NCBI RefSeq assembly: GCF_009848495.1
Contig: NZ_WWEP01000037.1
Span: 1-47,815, forward strand
Reading direction: 5' to 3'
Length of the DNA: 47,815 nt
Origin: Flavobacterium sp. MK4S-17
GTDB lineage: Bacteria; Bacteroidota; Bacteroidia; Flavobacteriales; Flavobacteriaceae
The position numbers were made by a program, and so were the translations under genes. This document shows, piece by piece, positions 17,712 through 26,786 of this stretch (position 1 is the stretch's first letter; each line of letters starts with the position of its first letter). The notes beneath the pieces are model-generated. The model was not told the origin of the DNA and did not search any database. It saw only the letters and a program-made list of their open reading frames with translations.

Positions 17712-20155
17712 TAAAATTTATAGGTTAGGCTGCCCATAAAAGTTCTTGGCGCCTGCACATTAATAGTTGTATAACCGTTAAAGTATAGTTCATCGGTAAG
17801 GTTATTAACCTTTAAGGCTATCCTGTACTTTGGTTTGTCATAAAATAATGATGCATTAAATACAGTGTAGGATGGCAAGACAAATTTTTCAACATTTCCT
17901 GTTGCATTACCGCCTGCATCCAAAACATTTGAATTGTATATAGGGCTTTCACTGCCATAGTTTCCTCCAAAGCCCACGCCAAGGCCATCTATTGTTTCGG
18001 CCGGAAACCTGTAGCTCACCCAAAAGTTGGCAAGGTTTTTTGGCCCTGCTGTAGTTGGTCTTAGGCCTTCAACATCAGCCGATGCTTTTTCCAGTTTACT
18101 GTCATTATAAGCATAACCTGCAATAATATTAAGACCCGGTATTGGGTTAGCAGTAATTTCAGCTTCAAAGCCTGTGCTTTTTTGCGAGCCATCCTGTACA
18201 GAATTGTTAAACCCTACAGACCTTACCACATCTTTTACCTTAATATTATAATAGCTTACAGTTGCGCCAAGCTTGTTCTTTAGGGCATTCAGCTTGATAC
18301 CGGCTTCAAACTGGTTGGCACGTTCCGGTTTAAATGTTTCCCCATTCAGGCTCGGGTCAGATGTTCCGGCATTAGGGTTAAGCTGATTTTTAAAGCTGTT
18401 TTGGTAATTGGCAAATACTGATACTTCATCCTGTACTACCTGGTAAACCAAACCAAATTTAGGCGACCATGCATTTTGCGAATAGGCTCCTGTGGTGGTA
18501 TCGGTTGCAGCATTATAATTTCCCTTGTTTTCAAAATTATCAAAACGGATACCCGCAGAAACAATCAGCCTTGAAGTAAGGTTAAGCACATCGTTAATGT
18601 AAACACTGTGCGAAGTAAAGTTTGTCCTGGAAGTGTTTACGCTGGTAGAGCTGTTTAGCAAATCCTGAATGGTGTTTTGGTTAAAATCGTTATAATTTGC
18701 AATATCACCACTGTAATTAACTACGTCATATTCCCAGCCACCGCCCGGCAGGTAGGTAATATTGGTATATCCTTTTGTATAATAAATATCACCACCTATA
18801 ACAACACGGTTCCTCATGTTGCCGATTTTAAAATCGCCGCTGAAATTTTGCTGGAATTCAATAGCATTGGATGAGCCAGAAAAGCCCCATGCGTTACGCG
18901 ACATTTCATTACCGGGGCGAAGGTAGAACCATACGCCCGGCCCGTTAGCCTCGTTATTTGCCGATGTAATGATAGACTGTGATGCCCAGCTGTCAGATAT
19001 TTTATAGTTAACCGTACCAAATATATTGCGGCTTCTTGTTTTTGTTATAAAGTCGCTTCCCAATAGCGAACGCTTAAAATTATAGTCTAAATCCTCAGCA
19101 TTATTTATGCCGATTGATGAAGGGGTTTGTGTATAATCCAGGTAGATAAGATGAAGCCCGGTAGCATCCTGGCTAAAAAACTCGGCCTCAAGTGTTGCGC
19201 TCAGCCTGTCACTGAAAATATATGTAAATGATGGTGCTACAAAAAAGCTCTTGTTCATTCCATAGTCCTGGAAAGTTTCACTTTTAGCGGTGGCTGCATT
19301 TAACCTGAACAGTGCAGTCCTCTCCGTATTAAGCGGAGTGTTTACATCTACTGTAGCGCGGTTAAACCCATAGCTTCCTGTCTGGTAGCTAACCTCGCCG
19401 CCAAATGTTGCAAAAGGTTTTTTAGTTACACGGTTAATAAGACCTCCGTATGAGGTAAGGATGCTGCCGAATAGTGTGGCCGAAGGGCCTTTTATTGCCT
19501 CTATGGTTTCAATATTAGCCACATCATTATTCGCTATTACCGTTCCTGCAATTCCATTTCTTAACTGTGCCTGCGTAACAAATCCACGTGATGCAAAGTA
19601 GGAGCCACCATCGCCCGCACGGCCTGTAGAGCCCCATAACTGGTACAACCCGGGTACATTTTTTAAGGCATCATCCTGGTTTGTAATCAATTGGTCGGCA
19701 ATAAGTTCTTTAGTAACTACATTATAAACCTGTGCATTTTCAAGACTTTTTAAAGGCATTCTGGAAGCTGTGCTGCTCTCCTGTTTTTTATAGCGGTTTT
19801 TCTCACCTTCAATAATAACTTCCTTCAATTGCTCTGCACTTTCAGAAAGCACAACATCCTGGTTGGAAGTTTCACCTGCCTTAACTGTTATTTCCTTCTC
19901 AACAGTCATAATACCTACTGCAGAAATGCGTAATGTATAAGTATCAGGCTTAATGTTTTTTATTTCATAATATCCCTGGTCATTACTTACAGTGCTGTAA
20001 GATGAACCTTTTAACCCAACATTAATATTAGCGGCAGGGGTATTATCATTTAAGGTAATTTTACCGCTTATGCTGCCTCTTTCCTGTGCCCATGCAAATA
20101 GTGTGGTAAGCATAAGCAGGCAGGTAAACAGTTTTTTAGTAGCTCTGTTTTTCAT
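17711..20155 (-). CDS. TonB-dependent siderophore receptor
   Basis: Outer-membrane receptor of 814 residues for ferric siderophores. In order: a signal peptide (about residues 1-23, ending AWA-Q), a carboxypeptidase-regulatory-like beta-sandwich (about 25-110), a plug domain (about 135-245, with 'NVPGLYQLWGSTGRAGDG'), and a 22-strand-type barrel ending in the terminal aromatic 'LTYKF'. The substrate cannot be read from sequence. It heads a two-gene unit with the PepSY protein. A promoter lies directly upstream. I looked for a Fur site and found only a doubtful half-site. Confidence 0.93.
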   Translation of the reverse strand: MKNRATKKLFTCLLMLTTLFAWAQERGSISGKITLNDNTPAANINVGLKGSSYSTVSNDQGYYEIKNIKPDTYTLRISAVGIMTVEKEITVKAGETSNQDVVLSESAEQLKEVIIEGEKNRYKKQESSTASRMPLKSLENAQVYNVVTKELIADQLITNQDDALKNVPGLYQLWGSTGRAGDGGSYFASRGFVTQAQLRNGIAGTVIANNDVANIETIEAIKGPSATLFGSILTSYGGLINRVTKKPFATFGGEVSYQTGSYGFNRATVDVNTPLNTERTALFRLNAATAKSETFQDYGMNKSFFVAPSFTYIFSDRLSATLEAEFFSQDATGLHLIYLDYTQTPSSIGINNAEDLDYNFKRSLLGSDFITKTRSRNIFGTVNYKISDSWASQSIITSANNEANGPGVWFYLRPGNEMSRNAWGFSGSSNAIEFQQNFSGDFKIGNMRNRVVIGGDIYYTKGYTNITYLPGGGWEYDVVNYSGDIANYNDFNQNTIQDLLNSSTSVNTSRTNFTSHSVYINDVLNLTSRLIVSAGIRFDNFENKGNYNAATDTTTGAYSQNAWSPKFGLVYQVVQDEVSVFANYQNSFKNQLNPNAGTSDPSLNGETFKPERANQFEAGIKLNALKNKLGATVSYYNIKVKDVVRSVGFNNSVQDGSQKSTGFEAEITANPIPGLNIIAGYAYNDSKLEKASADVEGLRPTTAGPKNLANFWVSYRFPAETIDGLGVGFGGNYGSESPIYNSNVLDAGGNATGNVEKFVLPSYTVFNASLFYDKPKYRIALKVNNLTDELYFNGYTTINVQAPRTFMGSLTYKF

Positions 20156-20184
20156 TTTATTTAGTCAATGATTATTTACGGGCG

Positions 20185-20215
20185 CAAAATTAAGCCCCCC
20201 AAAGTTAACAGGCAA
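20185..20215 (-). promoter_or_regulatory. Promoter of the TonB receptor operon
   Basis: On the minus strand, TTG (20213-20215), 20 bases, then TAATTTTG (20185-20192). A second full -7 match, TAACTTTG, lies within the spacer at 20200-20207. The start would be about 22 bases before the ATG. Confidence 0.7.
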
Positions 20216-20304
20216 ATTGTTTTTAATTATTCTAAATAAAAAAGAGTTGCGGCAGTAAAATTTTGTTTTATTCAGTAATATTGGCTTAACATTATATCCT
20301 CTGC

Positions 20305-20330
20305 TGTTATAATGCAAAAACAGTATAACA
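20305..20330. repeat. Inverted repeat between the TonB operon and the efflux terminator
   Basis: Perfect 7-bp arms TGTTATA and TATAACA separated by 12 bases, flanked by CTGCTG (20301-20306) and CAGCAG (20336-20341). It lies about 90 bases upstream of the TonB promoter. It may be a regulator site or a degenerate remnant. Confidence 0.4.
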
Positions 20331-20345
20331 ATTGTCAGCAGTAAA

Positions 20346-20378
20346 ATAAAAAAGCCTCCATATTGGAGGCTTTTTTAT
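20346..20378 (-). terminator. Rho-independent terminator of the efflux operon
   Basis: A 15-bp perfect stem (20346-20360 with 20364-20378, core AAGCCTCCA) with a 3-base loop, followed on the minus strand by an A/T-rich stretch. It lies about 20 bases after the RND stop. Confidence 0.88.
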
Positions 20379-20397
20379 CGTTGGTATTTAATATAAA

Positions 20398-23300
20398 TTA
20401 ATGCTTTGCGGTAAATCCATCTTCGCTAAGCTCCCTGTGCTCATAATCAGCAACCATTTCGGCAGCATAATCTGTTTTCTCTTTTTTAGAGAATCGTGCT
20501 ATCAGGCTATCGAATATAGAATATACAACCGGCACAATAATAAGCGTAAGGAATAAGGAACTTATAAGACCCCCTATAATAACCCATGCAAGGCCATTGT
20601 TCATTTCGGCAGCACCACCTTTGGCAAGTGCAATAGGTATCATACCAAAAACCATTGCAATGGTTGTCATCAATATAGGGCGCAAACGTGCATGGTTAGC
20701 CTGAACAAGTGCATTAAAGGTATTCTCGCCTTCTGCTTTCCTGTGGTTGGTAAAATCCACCAGAAGGATAGCGTTTTTACACACAAGTCCAATAAGCATT
20801 ATAATACCCAGTATTGTAAATATATTAAGCGAGTTATTGGTTAAAGCCAGTGCTATAAGTGCCCCAATGAATGACAGCGGTACTGAAAACAATACCACAA
20901 ACGGATATACAAAACTGTCATACAGTGCTACCATTACAAGATAAACCAGGATAATGGCAGCAAGTAAGGCTATACCCAGTGTACCAAAACCTTCGGCCTG
21001 GTTTTCCATATCACCACCCCAAACATAGTTTACACCGGCAGGCCTGTCTATTTCAGAAAATTTAGCTTCCCAGTCGCCGGCTACATCACCCGCCGGGCGG
21101 CCAATGGTTTGCGCCTGTATGGTAACAGATGCACTTTTATCACGCCTTTCCAGCAATGACGGGCCGGAACCTTCAGTAACCGTGGCGAATTGCGATAATT
21201 TTATTTGCTCGCCCATACTATTTATAAAAGTAAGGTTGCGAACATCATTAATATTGCTGCGGTCATATTCGCCAAAACGTATGTTAATGTCATATTCATA
21301 TTGGCCTGCCCTGAATTTACCATCGGTATTACCATTAAAGGCCGTCTGCATGGTTAAACCTACCGTTTGAAGGTTAAGCCCCAGTGAAGCCATTTTATCG
21401 CGGTCTACCTGAACGTTAACTTCCGGGCTTCCTGATTCGGATGTTAATTTTATCTCTGTAGCACCAGGCACAGTAGCCAGTTCTGCCGCTGCCTTGTTGG
21501 CAAAATCCATTGCGCTTTCCAGGTCGTTCCCGGTTACGGTAAGGGCTAACGGGGCTTCATCTGCACCACCCATAATACTTACAGGAACGGTTTTAATTTT
21601 AGCGCCAACCAGTATTTTTTCAAGTTCACGTTTGGTTTTGGCCGCATATACAAAGGAATTATCTTCTCTTTCTTCCCTGTCTGTAAGTGTTACGGTAATC
21701 TCCGATTTATACACTGTGGTTTGCGCTCCGGCAAAGCCCTCGCTGGTTTGTCCCACAGTGGTTAAAAGGCTTTTTACCTCTTTTTTCTTGCTCAGGAATT
21801 TCTCCGCTTCCTGTGTAATAAAATTGGTTTGTTCCAATGAGGCATCCTTTGGAAGCTCAAGCTGTACCATGAACTGGCCCCTGTCAAGCTTAGGGAAAAA
21901 CTCACCGCCTATAAAGCCCGCGCCCACAAGTGCAACGGATCCGAAGAACATAAGCACTACAACCAGGAGGCTTATAATTTTATTTTTCCTTGAGCCTAAA
22001 GACCATTTAAGGATATCGGTTACCCAGTGTGTAAAGTTGTCAAGGCCTCTCTCAAATCCTAAAATTATACGGCCGAAAAATGTTTTATTAGTTACGTGTT
22101 CCAGCTTACCAAAGCGTGAAGACAGCCATGGTATTAAAGTGAATGAAGAAAGCAGCGAAAGCAATGTTGCTATTACCACAACCACACAAAACTGGGTAAT
22201 AATATTACTTACAAGCCCGCTACTCATGGCAATAGGAAGGAATACCACAACTATTACCAGAGTAATTGCCGATACGGTAAACCCAATTTCGCGTGTACCA
22301 TCATAAGCGGCACGCACACGGTTTTTGCCCATTTCCATGTGGCGGTAAATATTTTCCAGTACCACAATGGCATCATCCACAAGGATACCCACCACAAGCG
22401 AAAGCCCTAATAAGCTCATCAGGTTCAGGGTGTAATCCATTAAATACACGCCTATAAAAGTAGCTATAAGCGATGCAGGGATGGACACCATTACTATAAG
22501 GGAGTTCCTTATACTGTGAAGGAAGAAAAGCATTACAAATGCCACAAGGAATACAGCAATAAATAAGTCATGTATTACAGCGTCGGCAGCTATAAGGGTA
22601 AATTCAGAGGTGTCATTTGCAACCTGTAGCTTTAAGCCTTCTTTTTTATAATCGTTTTCTATCTTTTTTACTATAGCCTGTACATCTTCGCTTACCTGTA
22701 CCGCATTGGCATCGGTTTGCTTGGTAATCTGCAAGGCAATGGCACTTTGCATATCTACCCTCGAAATCTTTTCGGCCTCTTTTTGGTCGTCCTGCACATC
22801 TGCTATTTCGCCCAAACGCACCTGGATACCGTTTTTGGAAGATATCACCAAGTTACGCATTTCCTCTACAGAACGGTATTTTCCTGAAAGGCGTACCAGC
22901 ATACTGTTCTCCCTTGTTTTTACACTACCGGTAGGGAAGTCAAGGTTAGACGACAGTACTGCATTTTGTACTTCGGGTATGCTGATTCCATACCCCTTCA
23001 TTTTTTCCTCGTCAAGGTTTACCTGTATCTCCCTTTCCTGGCCACCTACTATGGTAACCTGTGCCACGCCGTTTACACGCGCAAGTATAGGTTCAATCTT
23101 TTTATCCAAAAGGTCATAAAAAGCAATTTCATCCATATTTGCAGTGGCTCCCAGCGTAATTACAGGTAGGTCGCTTAGCGAGAATTTTACAAGTGCCGGG
23201 GGGTCGGCATCTTCCGGTAAATCTTTTTCTATGGCATTTATTTTACGTTGTGCATCGTTAAGCGAGTAGTCGGCATCAGCTTCAGGCTCCAGTGTAACCA

Positions 23301-23574
23301 TTACCAGAGAAAGGCTTTCGTATGATTTGGATTCCACCTTTTTTACCAACTCCAATGATGATACCGCATCTTCTATTTTCTTGGTTACCGTATTTTCTAT
23401 CTCACCCGGAGATGCACCCGGATATACAGTAGAAATGGTAATAACATTCATTTCAAATTTAGGGATAAGCTCATAGCTCAGGTTGCTGTAGCTAAAGATA
23501 CCCCCAAGGGTGAGTATGATGAACAACACTATAATAAGCGTTGGCCGTTTTATTGATATTTCTGCTATTTTCAT
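20398..23574 (-). CDS. RND multidrug efflux pump inner-membrane subunit (HAE1/AcrB family)
   Basis: A 1058-residue proton-driven exporter that works as a trimer with the adaptor and TolC-like channel encoded upstream. Two repeats are visible, each with one helix, a large periplasmic loop and more helices. The proton relay is intact: DD in 'GILVDDAIVVLENI' near residue 399, and K in 'GLVCKNAILLVDF' near residue 931. These match AcrB D407, D408 and K940 and argue for drugs rather than metals, although substrates are unknown. It is the last gene of the operon. The 67 bases upstream form a nested hairpin. Confidence 0.94.
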   Translation of the reverse strand: MKIAEISIKRPTLIIVLFIILTLGGIFSYSNLSYELIPKFEMNVITISTVYPGASPGEIENTVTKKIEDAVSSLELVKKVESKSYESLSLVMVTLEPEADADYSLNDAQRKINAIEKDLPEDADPPALVKFSLSDLPVITLGATANMDEIAFYDLLDKKIEPILARVNGVAQVTIVGGQEREIQVNLDEEKMKGYGISIPEVQNAVLSSNLDFPTGSVKTRENSMLVRLSGKYRSVEEMRNLVISSKNGIQVRLGEIADVQDDQKEAEKISRVDMQSAIALQITKQTDANAVQVSEDVQAIVKKIENDYKKEGLKLQVANDTSEFTLIAADAVIHDLFIAVFLVAFVMLFFLHSIRNSLIVMVSIPASLIATFIGVYLMDYTLNLMSLLGLSLVVGILVDDAIVVLENIYRHMEMGKNRVRAAYDGTREIGFTVSAITLVIVVVFLPIAMSSGLVSNIITQFCVVVVIATLLSLLSSFTLIPWLSSRFGKLEHVTNKTFFGRIILGFERGLDNFTHWVTDILKWSLGSRKNKIISLLVVVLMFFGSVALVGAGFIGGEFFPKLDRGQFMVQLELPKDASLEQTNFITQEAEKFLSKKKEVKSLLTTVGQTSEGFAGAQTTVYKSEITVTLTDREEREDNSFVYAAKTKRELEKILVGAKIKTVPVSIMGGADEAPLALTVTGNDLESAMDFANKAAAELATVPGATEIKLTSESGSPEVNVQVDRDKMASLGLNLQTVGLTMQTAFNGNTDGKFRAGQYEYDINIRFGEYDRSNINDVRNLTFINSMGEQIKLSQFATVTEGSGPSLLERRDKSASVTIQAQTIGRPAGDVAGDWEAKFSEIDRPAGVNYVWGGDMENQAEGFGTLGIALLAAIILVYLVMVALYDSFVYPFVVLFSVPLSFIGALIALALTNNSLNIFTILGIIMLIGLVCKNAILLVDFTNHRKAEGENTFNALVQANHARLRPILMTTIAMVFGMIPIALAKGGAAEMNNGLAWVIIGGLISSLFLTLIIVPVVYSIFDSLIARFSKKEKTDYAAEMVADYEHRELSEDGFTAKH

Positions 23575-23587
23575 GTTATTGTTATTA

Positions 23588-23643
23588 AAAAGTTTAAGGT
23601 TTAAAAATGCAAAGCCATCCAGGCTTTACAGGCTTAAACTTTT
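23588..23643. other. Nested hairpin between the adaptor and RND genes
   Basis: An outer 11-bp perfect stem (AAAAGTTTAAG at 23588-23598 with CTTAAACTTTT at 23633-23643) encloses an inner 6-bp hairpin (AAAGCC at 23611-23616 with GGCTTT at 23622-23627, loop of 5). AGGCTT occurs twice, so two inner pairings are possible. The structure reaches into the adaptor stop codon. No T-tract follows, so it looks like an mRNA processing, stability or attenuation element rather than a full terminator. Confidence 0.6.
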
Positions 23644-24703
23644 ATTTTATAGGTGTTACTTTAGTACTGTCCTGTAGGTTTATCTGTCCGCTTACCACAA
23701 CAATATCACCTTCGTTAAGGCCTTTAACTACTTCAACCTTTTCCCCTAAAATACGCCCAGATACAATTTTTTTAAGGTATGCAATGCTGTCTTTTACTAC
23801 AAAAACCTGGTTGTTGCCCACACCGCCTACAAATGCCTTTCTTGAAATAGCCATGATAGGCTCCTGTTTTGCTTTACCGGAATTGAATATGGCACTGCCA
23901 TACATACCTGCCTTAAGCTCATTGCCCGGGTTGTTTGCAATTTCCACCTCTACAGGGAAGTTAAGCGAGGCATCAGCTTTAGGGGCAATAAATGTTATTT
24001 TGCCATCAAACTCCTTGTCAGGAAACACACTTGCCGTAACTTTTACAGGGCTTCCTATTTTTAGGGTGGTTACCTGCTGTTCGTTTACCGTTACCTTTAA
24101 TTTAAGTGTGGAAACGTTTACCAGTTCAAATAAAACCGTACCCGGAGAAACAACAGAGCCCGGTTCTATATTACGCTTGTTCACTATACCGTTTATGCTC
24201 GATTTAATGCTGGCATCGCCATAGTTAATCTGGGCCTGGTCCAGTCTTGCCTTGGCATTTACAAGGTTAAGCTTTGCCTGGTCCAACTGCTGCCTTGTTA
24301 CACCGCCTGTTTTAAAGGCATTTTCATATCGCTGGCTGTCAGCAAGTGCAGTCTGGTAGGCTGCCTTTGCATTTTGAAGTTCAATAGAAAGCTGGTCGCC
24401 TTTAATTACGGCAAGTGTCTGCCCTTTCTTCACCATATCACCTTCATCTACCAATACCCTTACAACACGTCCTGAGTTTTCGGCAGGAAATTCCAGTTGC
24501 TGCGAAGGTTCAAAAGTACCATTGGCAATATAATCAAGATTGGGTACTTCGGTCTTTACAGTGTCAATACGCACAGCTACCGACGCATTTTTCTTGGAAA
24601 CAAGTGAAGTTTCAGCTTCATTTTTCTCCTTGTTTTTCATTAATATAAATGCGCCAAAGCCAAGTACTGCCACACCTATTATTATGTATACTATTTTTTT
24701 CAT
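23642..24703 (-). CDS. Efflux RND periplasmic adaptor subunit (membrane fusion protein)
   Basis: A 353-residue adaptor of the HlyD/AcrA type that links the RND pump to the outer-membrane channel. It has an N-terminal anchor helix (about residues 4-22), a split biotinyl-lipoyl domain ('GRVVRVLVDEGDMVKKGQTL', about 78-97, and its partner near 165-190), a coiled-coil hairpin (about 103-160, rich in A, L, Q and K), then a beta-barrel. It lies 7 bases after the TolC-like gene. Confidence 0.93.
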   Translation of the reverse strand: MKKIVYIIIGVAVLGFGAFILMKNKEKNEAETSLVSKKNASVAVRIDTVKTEVPNLDYIANGTFEPSQQLEFPAENSGRVVRVLVDEGDMVKKGQTLAVIKGDQLSIELQNAKAAYQTALADSQRYENAFKTGGVTRQQLDQAKLNLVNAKARLDQAQINYGDASIKSSINGIVNKRNIEPGSVVSPGTVLFELVNVSTLKLKVTVNEQQVTTLKIGSPVKVTASVFPDKEFDGKITFIAPKADASLNFPVEVEIANNPGNELKAGMYGSAIFNSGKAKQEPIMAISRKAFVGGVGNNQVFVVKDSIAYLKKIVSGRILGEKVEVVKGLNEGDIVVVSGQINLQDSTKVTPIK

Positions 24704-24710
24704 TGCTTTA

Positions 24711-26081
24711 TTAGTTTGTTAAAGTTTTTAATTCGCCTTTTGCTTTTATTAGTTGTACTTCTGCCAGTTTAAAATCAAGCAGGGCAGAGTTATAGTTATT
24801 TTGAGCTTCTATGTATGAGTTTTCAGCATCCAGTAAATCTGTAAGTGTAGCCAGGCCGTTTTGGTAATTGTTTTGGGTATTATCTAAAACCTCCTGCGCC
24901 AGCTTTACATTTTCGCGCTGGTTTTTAATGGTAATAAGGCTGTTGTTTATTTGGGTTTTGGCATTTTCAAAAGCAAGGTTTAATGATAGCTGGGTATCTT
25001 TTAAGTCTTCCTCTGCTTCTTTAATGTCTATTTCTGCCTGCCTTACCCTGGAGCGTGTACCAAAACCATTAAATATGGGTATGTTAAGGTTTACTGCTAT
25101 AGCTGAAAAGTCTGACCAGTAAACCCCATCCGAAGGTTTTGCAAACCATGGCAGTTCAGGGCCCTGTCCTATATAATTATAACCCGCAGTTAATGAAAGG
25201 GTAGGGTAATAAGCAGCTACTATTGATTTTCTTTGATAGTCAAGCAGTTCCTGCTGCTTTTTTAATAGCTGGTATTCTGTCCTTTGTGTAACATCCGGAG
25301 TATCACTAAGTGCCAGGGGCGTTACCTCAAATTCAGTTTCGGGTAATGTTATAGGGGTTTCTATTGGCATTCCCATGTAAAATTTAAGCGCATTTTCCTG
25401 CAGCTGCACTGCGTTTATCAGCTGCTGGCGCTGTGTGTTGATGTTAGACAGGTTAACATTCATACGGTCAAGGTCTATTTTGCGTGCCAGCCCGTTATCA
25501 TACTGTCCCTGTATAATATTCCTTACCTTTTCGGTATTCGCATAAGTACTGTCTAATACCGATAGCTTTTGGCGCTGCACATATACCTGGTAATAATTAT
25601 TGGCTACACGCTCAATAACTTCTTCTTCTGTTAGCTGGGCGTTTATAATATAAAATTCGCGGGTGCTCTTTGCTGCCTTAAGACCTGTAAAAACCGACTG
25701 GTCAAAAAGGTTTTGTGTTAAGTTTAACCCGGCGGTAGATGTCCATTCCTGGCCCAGTGGCGCAAGTATGGTAGTGCCTTCAGGCTGGCCGAAAAACTGC
25801 CCCGGTAATGCATTTAACTGCAATATGGGGTTGTAGGTAAGGTTGCCGTTGGCTGTAATAGTTGGCAGTGCACGCGCGCGCACTTCTTCTATCTGGTAAT
25901 TGCTGTTTTCTACAGCAAGCTTAGCCTTTACGGCATCAGCCTTATTTTCAAGCGCGTAATTAATAGCATCTTTAAGCGTTAGCTCCTGTGCTACCTGTGC
26001 CTGCATGGAGCTGCTTAAAAGCACTATTAAAAAAGCAATACCGTTAAGGTAAATGCTTTTAAGTTTAAGGGTAATGTTCAT
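24711..26081 (-). CDS. TolC-family outer-membrane efflux channel
   Basis: A 456-residue outer-membrane factor. A signal peptide (about residues 1-29) is followed by two homologous halves with long heptad-rich helices, for example around 'QAEIDIKEAEEDLKDTQLSL' and 'NNYQNGLATLTDLLDAENSY', the latter typical of OEP repeats. It lies 26 bases after the tetR gene and 7 bases before the adaptor gene, so the four genes make one unit. Confidence 0.93.
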   Translation of the reverse strand: MNITLKLKSIYLNGIAFLIVLLSSSMQAQVAQELTLKDAINYALENKADAVKAKLAVENSNYQIEEVRARALPTITANGNLTYNPILQLNALPGQFFGQPEGTTILAPLGQEWTSTAGLNLTQNLFDQSVFTGLKAAKSTREFYIINAQLTEEEVIERVANNYYQVYVQRQKLSVLDSTYANTEKVRNIIQGQYDNGLARKIDLDRMNVNLSNINTQRQQLINAVQLQENALKFYMGMPIETPITLPETEFEVTPLALSDTPDVTQRTEYQLLKKQQELLDYQRKSIVAAYYPTLSLTAGYNYIGQGPELPWFAKPSDGVYWSDFSAIAVNLNIPIFNGFGTRSRVRQAEIDIKEAEEDLKDTQLSLNLAFENAKTQINNSLITIKNQRENVKLAQEVLDNTQNNYQNGLATLTDLLDAENSYIEAQNNYNSALLDFKLAEVQLIKAKGELKTLTN

Positions 26082-26107
26082 GTTAACTGTATTTATTGAT
26101 GGATGAT

Positions 26108-26701
26108 TTAGTGAATAAAAAGTGTTTTAAGTATAATGTCTTTTCTTTCTTCCAGTAGCTTGTCATACTGTTCTTTGGTAAAGCCCATAGTTTCCTGAAA
26201 TAACGGGCGCATGGAAACAGGGAATGATGTAAGCGAGGCAAAGTTTAGGACAAACTGTTCCGGCCTCATTTTATTAATATTGCCTTTATCCATTTCCAGC
26301 CCTATCTCCAGGTAAAACTTATCTAAAAGCGTATTCATTGCTTCTTTATCCTTGTAGCAGCTTCCCTGGTTCATCTGTGTAACCATGTATATTTCCAGGT
26401 ATGGGTATTTTTTTGTCTGCTCAAAGAAAATATCCAGGTGGCGGCTTACCTTTTCTTTTAAAGGTAAATCAGAGTCTACTATAATTTTTGTAAGCCTGAA
26501 CTCTTCTTCCTGTGCTTCTTCAAACACCTTTTGGAACAACATGTCACGCGACCTGAAATAATAATTTATTAGTGTGCGGTTAACCCCTGCTGCATCGGCT
26601 ATCTCCTGCGTTGTGGCATTAAATCGGCCTTCCCCAAAAAATATTTTTTTGGCAGTATCTTTTATTAAGGCTTCTGTATCTATTTCTATTTTAGCTGACA
26701 T
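26108..26701 (-). CDS. TetR-family regulator of the efflux operon
   Basis: A 197-residue repressor-type protein. The N-terminal helix-turn-helix ('TTQEIADAAGVNRTLINYYF', about residues 30-49) is clear, followed by an all-helical ligand domain. As first gene of the tetR-tolC-mfp-RND unit, with a palindrome directly over the predicted start point, it probably represses its own operon and is released by a pump substrate. That role is inferred from layout. Confidence 0.9.
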   Translation of the reverse strand: MSAKIEIDTEALIKDTAKKIFFGEGRFNATTQEIADAAGVNRTLINYYFRSRDMLFQKVFEEAQEEEFRLTKIIVDSDLPLKEKVSRHLDIFFEQTKKYPYLEIYMVTQMNQGSCYKDKEAMNTLLDKFYLEIGLEMDKGNINKMRPEQFVLNFASLTSFPVSMRPLFQETMGFTKEQYDKLLEERKDIILKTLFIH

Positions 26702-26720
26702 TTTTGTTTAACTTTTTTGT

Positions 26721-26736
26721 TTGACAATTTTGTCAA
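26721..26736. promoter_or_regulatory. Palindromic operator of the efflux operon
   Basis: TTGACAA and TTGTCAA, perfect 7-bp arms around 2 bases. It lies 2 bases downstream of the -7 box and 20 bases before the tetR ATG, where a bound dimer would block initiation. The likely ligand is the TetR protein encoded just downstream. Confidence 0.75.
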
Positions 26737-26738
26737 TG

Positions 26739-26767
26739 CAAATTTATTGCCATTTTTTTATCTGCAA
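26739..26767 (-). promoter_or_regulatory. Promoter of the tetR-tolC-mfp-RND operon
   Basis: On the minus strand, TTG (26765-26767), 18 bases, then TAAATTTG (26739-26746). Both elements match the Bacteroidota consensus, and the operator follows at once. Confidence 0.8.
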
Positions 26768-26786
26768 AATATTTTTACATTTTTTT

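Noticed and set aside
20208..20245. Fur box before the TonB receptor
   Set aside because: Only a half-site-like TTTAGAAT is visible on the minus strand. The second half does not match.
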